Assembly (NCBI RefSeq): GCF_000003605.2
Contig: NW_003152253.1
Location: 295,774 to 359,773, forward strand
DNA: 64,000 bases
DNA from: Saccoglossus kowalevskii
Taxonomy: Eukaryota > Hemichordata > Enteropneusta > Harrimaniidae
Direction of reading: 5' to 3'
Shown: piece by piece, positions 12,901 to 23,570 of the stretch
How the letters are laid out: the number at the start of each line of letters is the position of its first letter
Numbering within the stretch: the stretch's first letter is position 1
The notes under the pieces: model-generated
Told to the model about the DNA's origin: nothing
What the model saw: only the letters and a program-made list of their open reading frames with translations
Databases searched by the model: none
Program-made: the position numbers and the translations under genes

Positions 12901-15900
12901 AACCTAATTCGCATGTCTTCGATCTCTGTTATCTAAGCTATGTTTGTTTGATGAGACAGTTATTAACTTTTCAGAGCGTTGAGAAGTGAAATCGATTTTT
13001 TTTTCACGAAAAAAGAAAAGAACAAACTTAATTGCATCCTGCCCGGCATGCCAATCAAAGCGATGTGATGTCGGCCCGAGATGTTTACATTGCTGGGATT
13101 CGTAGGAGAAGGGAGTGTGTTTGTACAAAATATACCTCGATGATTATAACTATCCCAACTCATGAAAACAGATGCAGTCGATGAAAATATTTATATATAT
13201 ATATATATATTGTAGATACAACTGAGTTTGAAACAGTCAGTCAATATTGTTTAAACAAAAATCTTCTATGAATCGATAGAAACTTGCAACCCATTATAAT
13301 ATCTACCAGAATGCATCGGGGTTGTTTACGGAACTACTATTGCAATTAAATTCATTTACGGGGCAATAAATAGCGCCTTACGACTGCTATTAACGTAAGA
13401 AGTAACATTGAAATGGCACTGTTGTTAGGAACGTCATCATTCGCATTTTGTTATTATTGTTATTTTTCCGCACTATGGTAATCGTCGTTCTTTCGAACGC
13501 AATAAGGCAGTAAGTTTCGTAATAAATGTTTTATCCCCACAAATAGTCTTAAATTACGACCAAGCTCTACGCATAATTTGTTTTATATTTACTAATCTGC
13601 CTGTAAATTTGCACGGGGCAAGCTCCCTCAAAAATTATTTTACCAGCTCAATTTAGTTTGTTATCAAGCATAAGTTGCATATATCAAAGGAAAGTATTAA
13701 CAATTGAATCTTAAATTACGTATTGTCAATATCATAGGCCGTAACAATTGGCCAAAAGTTAGTCTAAATATTCGAAAAATGAAGTCTTCTCAGCAGTAAT
13801 TGTTCAATCACCTTTCAAAAGTGAGTTGATTGTTGACATTTGACATACAGGGGACAGCCATCTTCAATGATTTCACATGTAGCGTATAGAGTAATCTGAC
13901 TTTATAACAGATTTATGCCACTTTAGTAATCACAATAGTGTAACATCCTGTAAATGAACTTTTAGGTTACTGTAAAATACTTTATTTTAGCTGGAATTAA
14001 TTTTCACTGAAAAGACTTTTGGGGTGTTTTGTATGGAATTTATTTTTTAATTGATTTTTGACAAGTTGAATGTAAAATATGGGAAAAAAGGTATATTTGC
14101 TGGATTTTATTTTCACTGCATCATTTCTTCAGCGAAAATAACGAAAATTAATTCCAAGCGAAAATAAAGTATTTTACACTATTGAACGTGCACTACAGTT
14201 CAGTCACAGCGTGTGACCTTTCGCTACATTTTGATTTTGAAAAATACACTCTGTAAATACAAGCTTGATTGTTTTGATTTCAACGGGCTGTTTGTCCCGC
14301 AATTTTTATTTAGAGGGTATTTGAAACTTTAAAATCTGAAAACGTGCAGTCTGTTAACTGTTAACTCAATGAATAACCCCCCCAAATAATCCCGAAAACG
14401 TTAAACAAACACATTCTATCGGTTAACAGAGAGACTCACACTGTCTCTTAAGCTTAATTTACATGTTACGTCAATTAACATTTCAAATCATATCTCTACA
14501 GAGAACGTAACGAGGTCCTCAATCAAATTCAATCAATATAATATTAGTTTGTATTCTACGGACACAAATCACTCAAAGTTGCCATCTCTATATCGAGGAA
14601 GTGTCCCAAAGCAATGCATCTTCTTGGATGACTTTCGCTGTTAGTTGAATCAAATCACGCATTGTTTTGCTACCGAATAATGTTACATATGTTAGGCATG
14701 CAAAGGAGATGTAAACCACTTGGATTGTATTGTTGCTTACATATTTCTCATTTAAGACAAATCAATTTTGAAAATGTAATTTACAAATAATATACTAGGA
14801 CTGTTAAGGCANNNNNNNNNNNNNNNNNNNNNNNNNNNNNNNNNNNNNNNNNNNNNNNNNNTCATGTCTAAGGATAAAGCATCGCCATATCTAGCCATCT
14901 TGTTTATCACTAGTGTATTTATGAGTAAACATGTCGATCTAGACGAATCCGATTGGCTGATATACTTAGTTGTTTTAACACTCATCTAGCGGCATTTTTG
15001 AAACATCTACCTTTGGTAATTTTGCATACCAGGAAAGTTTTTGTGTATTTTGAAATGTACAGGAGTGAATAAAACGAGTAAAAAGCAAAAACATTATGTA
15101 TTATTAACTCACCATTGTAACCCTAATACCAGCATAGATTCTATCTAACCCAGGCATTTTTTGGAGAGTACAAATATTATATGAGCACCATGTGTTTCTA
15201 GTAAATTCAATATTTTCATTTATTCGCTCTGAACATTAGAAGTATGAAAGCAGCGCGCTCAGATATTCTTGAAAAGACCTTAAATACTTTATCCCAACCT
15301 TTTAATATGAAATCGAGTGATAAAAATCAATCAAACAAAACGAAAAATTGCGTTACCGGCATATTATTGCGTATTATAGCTAGTTAGTATGTGAAATGCA
15401 TCGCAGACACATTAAACTCGCGTACCATTATATTTATATTACTGAAATAAATGATATAGAAAACAATATTTAACAATATAAGCTGGCAGCAGAAATCTAC
15501 TCGTAATTTGTATTATTCATGTCACATTTCAGAAGGCAGAGACGACACTTATGTGTAGCGGATGTATATGCACAGAGTAGGCATCGCTATTTTCGTAGGT
15601 TTAAATGTATGTTCACAAGATAGAACAGAAGCATTATTATGTACGATACAGCGAAAAGAAAAGAGCTTTACAAGTCAAGTATAATAAAACTCGATTATTC
15701 TTTAATGATTTATAGGAATGGAGGGACTACCGACTGACATGGGAGCCTGCACAATACAGTAATCTCTCAGCAGTCTCATTACCCGAGTACACGTTGTGGT
15801 TCCCAGACATCGTACTGTATAACAAGTAAGTGCCATTGTTCATGAATAATTAATTACTCAGTTGTACGATGGAACAGCGGATATACAAGACACGTCTGTA

Positions 15901-17290
15901 TTGCATGTTACAGTGCCTTCAGATATGTTCCCATCTCGACCGCTTTGATTGCACGTGTTTTTTTTAAATATAATAACCCTATTACGTAGTAGATTTAATT
16001 TTCTTTGTTTCAGTGCCGATGGAAACTACGGCTCAACTATGTCTACAAAGACCACAACCAAAGCCAGAATATATCACGACGGTACCGTCTTTTACGCGCC
16101 TCCTACCATATTTAAAAGCCCGTGCAAAATCAACATTGAGTTCTTTCCCTTTGACGAACAACGTTGTACATTAAAGTTTGGTTCGTGGGCCTACAGCGGA
16201 CAGGAGTTACTGTTGAGTTTGATGAGCGATGAAGCAGAAAAGGAGGATTTTTGGGAGAATAGTGAATGGGAGGTGATGAGCGTTCCAGGGAGAAACTATA
16301 CGATGAAGTACGATTGTTGTAACGAGATATACTCTAACATCAAGTACGTCGTTATCATCCGACGTCGCTCGGCGTTCTACGTGGTGAATCTGATCATTCC
16401 GTGCATGATAATGTCTTTTTTGACATTGATGGTGTTCTACCTCCCACCAGACAGCGGGGAAAAGGTCAGCCTCAGTATCTCCATTCTCTTAGCGCTCTCC
16501 GTATTTCAACTGTTGGTGGCAGACATCATGCCGCCATCTTCAATAGCAATGCCTCTGATTGGCAGATATCTCATGTTCACAGAAGTTCTCGTCATGGTCT
16601 CCATCATAATCACCGTAATTGTTTTGAACATTCACCACCGATCAGGGGTCATGCACGACAAAATGCCCTACTGGGTGAGGAGACTTTTCTTGGAGATCAT
16701 TCCCGTAATATTGTGCATGCGGTCGCGCCCGCGTAAACGGAAGTCGGGGGATGGCGTATGTGAAAACAAGAACGCACACGAAATGGAGTCTATGTTGAAA
16801 AATGACTGTACGAACTTGATAGCATGTGATAAAAATGGATTAACTGCATCGACCAATGAAGCGGACACCCCGGTGACCAACACAGGTGTTCATAAGTGTG
16901 GGCGGTGTCAGTCACACGCGGTACTCTGCGAGTCGAAGAACACAGATGCCAAAATACTGGAGGAAATACAAATAATAACTAGTCATATACGGAACGAAGG
17001 TGCTTGCAATGAGGTACGGTTGGATGGTGATTATGCAAATCTATATTAGCATTGTGGTTTGAAGATTAAAATAAAATATTTTTTTTTTTAATCAGTCTCA
17101 ATTGCTTTCTCATGTTGTTTTGCAGATTAAAGATGACTGGAAACTTGTTGCCATGGTTATTGATAGGATTTTACTTTGGATATTTACGATCGCAAACATA
17201 GCGGGCGCTTGCTCCATTTTGCTTGAGAAGTCGCGGTCGTCCAGCGCGGCAATGGACATTTCAGTGGACCCGTACACGGAAGATTACTAG
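3534..17290 (+). CDS. Nicotinic acetylcholine receptor alpha-type subunit (alpha9/10-like), six exons
   Basis: Coding exons are 3534-3597, 11706-11860, 12130-12174, 15716-15825, 16014-17013 and 17126-17290. Together they give 1539 bases, 512 residues, with matching phases (1, 0, 0, 2, 0). The product is a cation channel subunit of the Cys-loop family in the plasma membrane. Visible hallmarks: a signal peptide; the Cys-loop C162-C176 with 13 residues between; loop B Trp183 (GSWAY); vicinal Cys226-Cys227 in YDCC, which marks an alpha-type subunit able to form the main face of the agonist site; and Tyr224 and Tyr231 of the aromatic box. M1-M3 lie about 244-330, with SGEK at the inner mouth of M2 (cation selectivity), a cytoplasmic loop of about 130 residues, and M4 near 470-490. 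FQLLVADIMPP after M2 resembles vertebrate alpha9/alpha10. The subunit name is inferred from recall, not from a search. Confidence 0.95.
6791..7095. mobile_element. MITE family A, copy 1
   Basis: The left end AACTTTCCGTTTTCAACATT and the interior blocks ATAATTTTCATAATTACCGA and GAAAGAAGCTGAATGAAATT match copies at 26.6 and 39.5 kb. It has the same orientation as the 39.5 kb copy. The right inverted repeat is not clear here. It has no coding capacity, so it is a non-autonomous DNA element in intron 1 of the nAChR gene. Confidence 0.65.
9934..9962. repeat. (TA)n microsatellite
   Basis: A run of alternating T and A of about 28 bases in intron 1 of the nAChR gene, directly before the AATCACATAG minisatellite. 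Confidence 0.9.
10005..10508. repeat. Degenerate minisatellite, unit about 10 bases (AATCACATAG)
   Basis: About 500 bases built from degenerate copies of a 10-base unit such as AATCACATAG, with variants AATTACATAG, AATCACAAAG and AATCACAAATC. About 50 units are present. The array is intronic in the nAChR gene. Larger periods of 20-30 bases are visible where the order of variants recurs, suggesting several rounds of expansion. Confidence 0.9.
11128..11220 (+). repeat. Tandem pair of a 40-base direct repeat with inverted CCAAT boxes
   Basis: A segment of about 40 bases (blocks TTACGGAAAGGGCG and CCCATTGGTCGATCAATA) occurs twice in tandem with a period of about 50 bases and only a few differences. 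Each copy holds ATTGG, the reverse of CCAAT, and a CACGTG E-box sits between them. It lies about 500 bases upstream of coding exon 2, so an intronic enhancer or alternative promoter is possible but unproven. Confidence 0.55.
11706..11860 (+). CDS. nAChR 1 exon 2: N-terminal ligand-binding domain
   Basis: The TATTGTAG acceptor and GTAGGT donor bound a frame reading NHFVRPVYNP, then KFGLSITQLLDV at its end. This is the first alpha helix and beta-1 region of a nicotinic ligand-binding domain. It opens in phase 1, completing a Gly codon begun in exon 1, and closes in phase 0. Confidence 0.92.
12130..12174 (+). CDS. nAChR 1 exon 3 (45 bases, loop D)
   Basis: The exon is 15 codons: DEKNQIMTTSVWMKQ. 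This is the near-invariant nicotinic segment whose Trp belongs to loop D of the agonist site. Phase 0 at both ends, a CAGG acceptor and a GTAAGT donor. The exon size is identical to that of the second nAChR gene at 60082-60126. Confidence 0.95.
13190..13211. repeat. (AT)n microsatellite
   Basis: A run of alternating A and T of about 22 bases in intron 3 of the nAChR gene. Confidence 0.85.
13971..14178. mobile_element. MITE family D (208 bases, 35-base terminal inverted repeats)
   Basis: It starts TGTAAAATACTTTATTTT and ends with the reverse complement of the same sequence. The arms continue through GGAATTAATTTTC for about 35 bases with one or two differences. The interior is AT-rich and non-coding. 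No second copy was seen in the window. The close match of the arms suggests a fairly recent insertion in intron 3 of the nAChR gene. Confidence 0.75.
14812..14861. other. Assembly gap (50 N)
   Basis: Fifty unknown bases in intron 3 of the nAChR gene. The round length suggests a placeholder gap, so the true distance between exons 3 and 4 is uncertain. Confidence 0.99.
15716..15825 (+). CDS. nAChR 1 exon 4: loop A region
   Basis: It begins EWRDYRLTWEP and ends FPDIVLYN plus two bases of the next codon (phase 2). This is the classic nicotinic W-x-D-Y-x-L-x-W-x-P block followed by the loop A segment with its Tyr. TTATAG acceptor, GTAAGT donor, 110 bases, the same length as the equivalent exon at 54242-54351. 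Confidence 0.95.
16014..17013 (+). CDS. nAChR 1 exon 5: Cys-loop, loops B and C, M1-M3, cytoplasmic loop
   Basis: This 1000-base exon starts after TTTGTTTCAG and completes Asn125. In order it holds the Cys-loop (SPCKINIEFFPFDEQRC), GSWAY of loop B, YDCC of loop C, M1, M2 after DSGEK, M3 and most of the M3-M4 loop. The donor GTACGG at 17014 is chosen because the next exon resumes with the conserved DDWKLVAMVIDR. Reading through the donor would stop at 17049 and lose M4. Confidence 0.95.
17126..17290 (+). CDS. nAChR 1 exon 6: M4 and C-terminus
   Basis: After TGTTTTGCAG the frame reads IKDDWKLVAMVIDRILLWIF, the pre-M4 and M4 helix, then a short extracellular tail ending in PYTEDY and TAG. Phase 0 entry matches exon 5. 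No AATAAA was seen close downstream. Confidence 0.93.
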   Translation: MKDDWKLVAMVIDRILLWIFTIANIAGACSILLEKSRSSSAAMDISVDPYTEDY

Positions 17291-19118
17291 AATACGTTCA
17301 TTTAATACGTATATATTACAATTAAATTTTGTTTTTCTTTTAAAATATTTTTTTTCTTCAAAACTTCAATACTGGTTTCATCGAATGGAAAGCCTGTTAC
17401 CCTATTATTAATATTTACTGTGAGGGCGTCGAATATTTGGTCGAATTGTTAGACTGCACTATTTTGTTTATCACGCGAACCGGTAAATACAACGCACTAT
17501 CTGTAGCTGCATTAAGAATTCAATGGCTATCCGCAACAATTCGCGACATGTTTAAGCAGGTATCGCTAATCGGGTCATGATTTTGCAAATATTATATTTA
17601 ACCTTCATTTATTACTATATATGTTACTTACAGTACTTATAAATAATACTTGTATGAATTAAATTCAATGATTATCCATTATTTTCCATTACTATTTTTA
17701 AAGGGCCAAATATGACAAGATTCCTTAACTTGTCTAAAAACATGACCAGGTAAACTGGAACGTTTTTTTTTGCGACATAGCACCCATAACGCCAGAGAAT
17801 AACCCATTTGAGAAGAAAGGCATTTGCATTTATTGTACGTTGACACTTTATTTGAGACGGTAATTAAACACATATGTAAAACTTTTTTGCGAATACCTAG
17901 TAAGCACCGCTTGTATTTAATTGTCCATGTAGTCTGGCCATAATAATTCGCGGAATCGCTTCTGAGGAATGTTATTCTGAATGATGTAAATAACGATCGA
18001 TACTGCCCTCAGTGTTCATACCAGAATTCATACCAGAGTTTGTTTTTCACGTTAATGCGTAACGAGATTCAATTACGTGTTCGTACGTATTCAAATGATG
18101 TCTGTTTACTATTTCGAGTTGTATTATATTGAAACAAGTAGATTTTTTTTTTTTTATAACTCGGTTGTATATGTCGATTTCCAGCCTGTATATATCAGTG
18201 AAATATGATTCAGATTATGGTGGCAGATTATCTGGACATATTATTATTAATTTGTGAACAATTTGCCCACATTTATAATTTTAGACACCACAGTTTTCGT
18301 CAATTGTCAAAACTGGCCTAACCTAATAATTATCTACTGGTACTCACAGAGTCTGGTGAATGCCTGGTAAAAATCAAAATGTATTGACAATGTTTGAATA
18401 AATGTTTGACATTAATCTTAGACAAATATATTTATACATATTTCTGCAAGTATTTCAACTTGAAAGACTTCATCTTTATTTCGCTAAAATTGTTTTTGCT
18501 TTCACACTGGTATGGATCGGCGTGTGTGCTTATACGATATGTCTATGTCATACAGCAATAAAAGACATTTTCTTAAAAATATAAGAATTGTAAAAGTTAA
18601 ATAAAGATCGATTTCGTCCCTCCAAGTCTAACTCTCTGTAAAAAGTGTTGTCACCATATCGATTCATGTGCATGTTTCTTGTTTGTTTAGTTATGCAACG
18701 TCAATAGCAAGCATAGTATGGGCGTATATCCTAACGAATGGGTAAACACATGTTATGTTTTATAGATATACTGGAGTAAGCATTTGCAAGGATATTACCC
18801 ATCGAGACCTAGAAAGTACGTAATAGATCTCGTGATTTGCCTAAAGTACCTCACAAATACACGTTACAGAATAATGAAATAGCACCTGCAAACCTTAATA
18901 GACCATCAGTTTATTATCTAGTAATCTCTCTGAGGGCTGCCATCGTCAGTCCGGACACAAACTGTTTTAAGATGTCCAATATGTTACGGCGCGTATTACA
19001 TAATTGTTTAATTAGACTCCCGAGTTAAAGAGTTGTGAAGCTGGACACACATCACTTAAATACACGTGACGCAATTCGACTTTTTTTTGTTTTATAAAAA
19101 AATATAATTAATTGTCAA
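17291..19118. other. Spacer downstream of nAChR gene 1
   Basis: About 1.8 kb of AT-rich DNA holding the 3' untranslated region of the nAChR gene. No coding exon, RNA gene or clear repeat family was recognised. Confidence 0.5.
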
Positions 19119-19622
19119 TTTAGCCTTTTTAACGTGATCGCGAAAACTAGCGTGACTGCGAAAGAAATCCCGACTGGACGCATCTGCAGGTGACCCCCTG
19201 CGTTGGGGGGGGGGGGGAAACCGGAGCGGTGATTATGCTAATTAAAAGTTGTTGACTGGCATTGACAACGAATGAAAGTGCAGCTATATACGTCATATCT
19301 CATCTAAGTTAGTGTACGTGACCTTTCACTTCTGAGGTCCCGGCGATTTTGAAAGACCACTTGTATACATTGGACATTTAAATCGACTTTTTTCAGTAAA
19401 CATGAATTAAAGTATCGCTTTCGCACTTAGAATGTTAAAGTATCCATCTCTTCGATCGAACTAATCAACATTTGAAAGGTAATGTTTAATTTCACACACC
19501 CACGCATAAATAATCAATGACACCATGAATAATTAATAGCAGTCAAATGCCCGCAGATGCGCCCAGTTGGGATTTTCTTATCGGTCGGGTTAGTTTTCGC
19601 GATCACGCTAAAAGGACTAAAA
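19119..19622. mobile_element. MITE-like element E (504 bases, about 70-base inverted repeats)
   Basis: The left end (TTTAGCCTTTTTAACGTGAT then CGCGAAAACTAGC) and the right end (GTTTTCGCGATCACG then CTAAAAGGACTAAA) are reverse complements over about 70 bases, including the inner blocks CGACTGG and CGCATCTGC. The interior holds a run of 12 G and no convincing reading frame. It is a non-autonomous DNA transposon or foldback element that lies against the 3' end of the LINE fragment. Confidence 0.75.
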
Positions 19623-19715
19623 GAACAATGATTTATTTCTTTTTGTAAAACAAAAAAGAAGCCCAACTTTGCCAGTCACATTACAGTATTCTTCATTCGG
19701 CACTGTAATTCACCA

Positions 19716-19916
19716 CTACTGCAGCATTGGAAGCGTTGAAACTAACTCCCAATATAAATTTACAAAACTTATTTTGTACTTTTTCTTTGTCAGCTTTGTC
19801 AGCATTCCCCACACACAACTACCATATAACAAAATTGGCAATATTTTACAGTCAAATACTTTGCATGCAAGATCAGGCTGCAGTCCCCCAACCCCATAAT
19901 AGTTTTTGCCAAACAA
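19716..19916 (-). pseudogene. LINE C-terminal fragment downstream of reverse transcriptase
   Basis: The frame reads KVFDCKILPILLYGSCVWGM, the recurrent segment that follows the RT domain in many LINE proteins. It is separated from the RT core by disrupted sequence. Confidence 0.75.
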
Positions 19917-20081
19917 AATAGTGCTTTATTAGCTCGCTCCGAGATATCTTTCTGTGTTTGAAACTATTTGTCCGAATTATGTCTAAATAATTATAGTTTG
20001 CTACAATTTCAATCTGTTTACCCCTCTGAAATAATTTTTCACTTTTTTTCAGACGACCCCCTTTCGGAAAACAATGATTTT

Positions 20082-20627
20082 TTATTTGTTCATATTAATA
20101 TTCAGTCTCCATTTTGGACAATAATCCACTAAGTTATTAAGTAATCTTTGCAATCCAACAGGTGTGCTGCTGAACAACACCAAATCATCCGCATATAACA
20201 GATAAAAAAGTGTTAAAGTATTTATATACACAACTGATTCCCGTCCTTGTTGGAGGGCACTCTTAAGGTCATTTATATAAAAGCAAAACAGTAAAGGTGG
20301 TATAACAGAACCCTGCTGCAGCCCAACATTAATATGGAAAAATTCAGTAACTCCCTTTGGGTTTTTCACCGCAGCCTTAATATTTTGATACATAGAATAA
20401 AGTGATTTAAACAGTTTCCCCTTAATTCCAATCTTTGACAACTTATAAAATAATGAACAATGGTGTACTCTATCAAATGTCTTTTCATAGTCAATAAAGG
20501 CACAATAGAATCTAGCTCCAAGAGTATAAACATATTTTTCTACAAGGGTATAGAGAACAAAAATATTATTCAAAGTTGATTTACCTTTTTGAAATCCACT
20601 TTGTTCCACTTTTATCGATTTAATCAA
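20082..20627 (-). pseudogene. LINE reverse transcriptase core fragment
   Basis: The longest open piece of the LINE, 181 residues. It covers RT motifs from GFQKGKST through FIDYEKTFDRV and GLQQGS to the catalytic YADD. Both metal-binding Asp of YADD and the Asp of the FIDY motif are present, so the loss of function comes from truncation and breaks elsewhere. Confidence 0.9.
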
Positions 20628-21867
20628 TTACTTAACCTGTCACTGAGAATACTTGTGTATACTTTCCTTTTAGTATTCAAAAGCATTATACTTCGATAGT
20701 TTGCCCGGTCATCCCTGCAACCCTTTTTGTACACTGGGGAAATTAATCCCCTACTCCACCCCTTGATCAAAAACTTTGTTAATATATAGACTGTACAACA
20801 GATCACAGATGTCTAAAGGTGCACATTTCCAAAACTCAGAAGGAATCCCATCTGGGCCAGGTGATTTATTAGCCTTCAATTTATCCAAATCTTCTTCACC
20901 TCTGTCATAGTAATTGGTTGGTTAAATTCTGCTAATTCCAAATCTACGACAGGTAAACTTATATCCTCTATATCTAAACCATTCATATAATCCTCGATTG
21001 ATGCGTAAAAATCATCGTAATTTTCATTTTCTTCAAGAACCGGATTAAACAAATTAGTAAAGTAATGTGACCATTCCTCCATAGTAATATTTTCTGAGAC
21101 ATTAATTTTATGTTGCTTAATTTTCTGCTAAAATTCATGAGAGTTTTTCTGTTTGGACAGGTTAATTAGTTCATCCCTTCTGAGCTTTTGAAATTCTGCT
21201 TTTTTTCTCTTTAATGAGTTTTAGAGAGGATTGTTTAGATAGAAGATACTATTCAAGACTGTTCTGACTTTTTGTATGTCTGTAGTGATTAAGCGCTTTA
21301 GTGACTGCACGTTTTGTGACTAGACATTCTTTATCAAACCAAAAACTTCGAAAACATTCATTTGACACCATATCTTTTCCACAAAAATGAATAATATTAG
21401 CTAACCTAGTAGCTGCATCATTTATATTCCCTTCTATCACATTCCCATTAACCTCATGACTTAGATTTCTAATGCCCTCTGAATTAAAATTATTTCTATA
21501 AACATTTGCGTTTTTAGGATCACCATTTTAGTTTGTTCAGATTCCCAGTATTATGATGAACAGCATTGATAATACTATTTTCATGCTTGGAAGACAGCAC
21601 CATGGTAAGTTCAAGTGATAGATGGTCTGATTCAATTATATTACCAATAGAAAAACTATCTGCGGTTAACGTTGTTAAAATATAGTCAACTACACTAGTG
21701 CCAGTCTATTCGAACCAGTGCACTCAACAATACCCTTCTCATAGTCTAGCTATAATGTAGTATTTTCCAGAGGGCGCAATACTAAAACTATGCCCTGGTT
21801 TTGTGAAACATTCTGTCGGTGGTGGCGCTTGAAGGAAAGCGATATATTAAATCACTATAAATTGAAA

Positions 21868-22041
21868 ATTGTGTGGAGTCCGGTCAAACTCCGATGGCAG
21901 CCATGTTTGTTTTTATTATTAGAGGACGCCTACGCGCGTAATCATTCCAAATTTGCATTTCCTAATATGGTAGGATGAAAATACCTCGTAAAATACCGCA
22001 AAATTACGGCACGCTGTAACTAATGGCGTTACGGTGACATA
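21868..22041 (+). mobile_element. Short dispersed element family C, copy 1
   Basis: It shares long matches (blocks GGCAGCCATGTTTGTTTTTA, ATTAGAGGACGCCTACGCGC and GGCGTTACGGTGACATATG) with copies at 25.6, 48.8 and 63.2 kb. It runs in the opposite orientation to the 48.8 and 63.2 kb copies and lacks their far end (the CATACTTTGAGG end). The open frame over it is a by-product of the repeat and recurs in other copies. Confidence 0.75.
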
Positions 22042-22159
22042 TGTCCAGTCCAGTCGTCATATGACGTGAAAACAAACGAAATTGGGTAATTTCAGTTCAC
22101 ATGCTATTGCCAAATTCGTGTTTGCCATGAAATGAGGTTACGTGTCAAACGTCACGGGT

Positions 22160-22420
22160 GGAAGGGCACACCAAATAGAAGTGGAATTGCAAATCAAACA
22201 GCAAAGTGGAAACAAAAAGTGGAAAAATCGATTGTAAACATAAATTTAAAATTTAAAACATAAAAAAACAAAGCGGAAGTGAAAATCCACTTTGAAAAAC
22301 AAACTGGAAGTACAAATCAAAAAGCAGATGGAAATGCAATTATAAACATATTTCAGACTTCAAAGTGGAATTTAAAAATTTATTGAATATGAAAATGAAA
22401 ATGTAAATATATTTTTAAAG
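22160..22420. repeat. A-rich low-complexity stretch with AAGTGGAA-type repeats
   Basis: A purine-rich, poorly ordered tract in which variants of AAAGTGGAAA, AAACTGGAAG and AAGCGGAAGT recur. No coding potential. It was probably formed by slippage. Confidence 0.6.
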
Positions 22421-22437
22421 AATGTGTAGTTTTAATA

Positions 22438-22635
22438 AGATGCCGTACCTTGGCATATCATTGCAAACTAACTTCGTTTAGGTAAGCATCATGAAAAGGT
22501 AACCACTCAATCAAAAACAATAAATTAACAGATGGACCTCCCAGCACTTTACCACACCTTAATCTTACATTCAGTAGCCTAGCATATATCGCGCACGATT
22601 TGGAAGTAAACAAAACATTTTCTAACGCCAGTGTT
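22438..22635 (+). repeat. Diverged direct repeat F, first copy
   Basis: Ordered blocks shared with 23882-24085: GCATATCA-TTGCAAA, ACTCAATCAAAAACAA, AACAGATGG, CCAGCACTTTACCACACC, GTACACGATT-like and GGAAGTAAACAAAA. The copies are some 1.45 kb apart in the same direction and have drifted, so this is an old local duplication or two copies of one element. Confidence 0.6.
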
Positions 22636-23165
22636 TTTGTGTGTGGCTACTGATCTTTCTTTCTAGCCAACATACTAGAGAGGATAGTGAAACTGTACAG
22701 CCTAAATAAGTGTTATTGATTCAATGCTGTTTCGATACATCACAATTTACACACATGTGCGTTCCAAGTATATTTTACGACGCCATGTTTTCTATTAGGT
22801 AAGTATGGTGCTAAAACAATGACAGGTAATTAATGTGTTGACTTTGCATACACCATCGAATTGGAAGACGTAGACTAATGAGAAACAGTTAAGTGAATCC
22901 ATAGAAGTCAGAACTGAGCACTTTGTAACACAATCATAGCACACTGCCGAAGGGTTTTTTCCGCTTTCCAATGTGACATTGCTTGGCGCAGCTGCTATTG
23001 TTTTCATGATTAAAAAACAATGCAAAGTTAAAGATTATCACTTGACGGATGTTATTAAGAAAACGAAAATCTGACCAAACTGTGATTTAGATTTAATTTG
23101 GTATTGGCTCTAAATAGCATTAGCTAACTACTAAGCGAAATCAACAGATAACTGAAGTAAACTGA

Positions 23166-23316
23166 TTTAAAGCGGGGGAGTCGTCACCTGCGCATGCGTC
23201 AGATGGCCATCGCGTGTCATTGTTTACAACCAAGCGTCTACCCATGAGCCTTTGCGTTTTTCGCGTGTGTTGTTATCATCGCTTTGAACACTTTGGTGAC
23301 GACCCTCCCGCTTTAA
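23166..23316. mobile_element. Palindromic MITE (TTTAAAGCGGG ends, TTAA type)
   Basis: It starts TTTAAAGCGGGGGAGTCGTC and ends GACGACCCTCCCGCTTTAA, giving inverted repeats of about 22 bases (with one or two differences) that end in TTAA. About 150 bases with no coding. TTAA-bounded ends are typical of piggyBac-type target sites, so it could be a piggyBac-mobilised MITE. It is related at its ends to family B and lies 190 bases upstream of the proposed first exon of the mosaic GPCR. Confidence 0.75.
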
Positions 23317-23506
23317 CTGTATATCTCACAGACTAAATTGAATTACACACGGCAATGTGTTAAGTAACACACACACCACGCACCTATAGAACGCAAATAT
23401 ATAAAAGTCAGACATTTAGACTACCCAACTGCATAGTGATAAAGTTGGAAGCCGGCTCATATTTTTTTAGAAAGTCGGTCATAAATCGTGTGATAAATGA
23501 TTTAAT

Positions 23507-23570
23507 ATGTACAATAGTAGTGTTGTTATAAAAAAAGACATTATTTTGTGTGTTGCAGTAGCATATTTCG
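23507..23570 (+). CDS. GPCR exon 1: proposed signal peptide
   Basis: The frame reads MYNSSVVIKKDIILCVAVAY then FG, with two lysines before a hydrophobic core, and ends in phase 1 at a GTGAGT donor. Phase and sense fit the trefoil exon 1.85 kb downstream. It is proposed because no other signal-peptide-like exon with the right phase was seen between 17.3 and 25.4 kb. No transcript supports it. Confidence 0.55.

Larger units (their letters stand above)
19640..21720 (-). mobile_element. Broken LINE (non-LTR retrotransposon) with endonuclease and reverse transcriptase remnants
   Basis: On the - strand, from high to low coordinates, the frames show the end of an apurinic-type endonuclease (SVVDYIL, then ESDHLSLEL near 21.63 kb), a linker region (21249-21440, 20876-21082), and reverse transcriptase. 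The RT includes GFQKGKSTLNNIF, FIDYEKTFDRVHH, GLQQGSVIPPLL and YADDLVLFSS (YADD at 20183-20194). A C-terminal segment at 19716-19916 holds KILPILLYGSCVWG. The coding region is split over at least five frames by stops and shifts, and the 5' end is missing, so it is a dead 5'-truncated copy. The clade is not certain: the motifs suit the Jockey/CR1/I assemblage. It lies antisense to the flanking genes. Confidence 0.9.
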
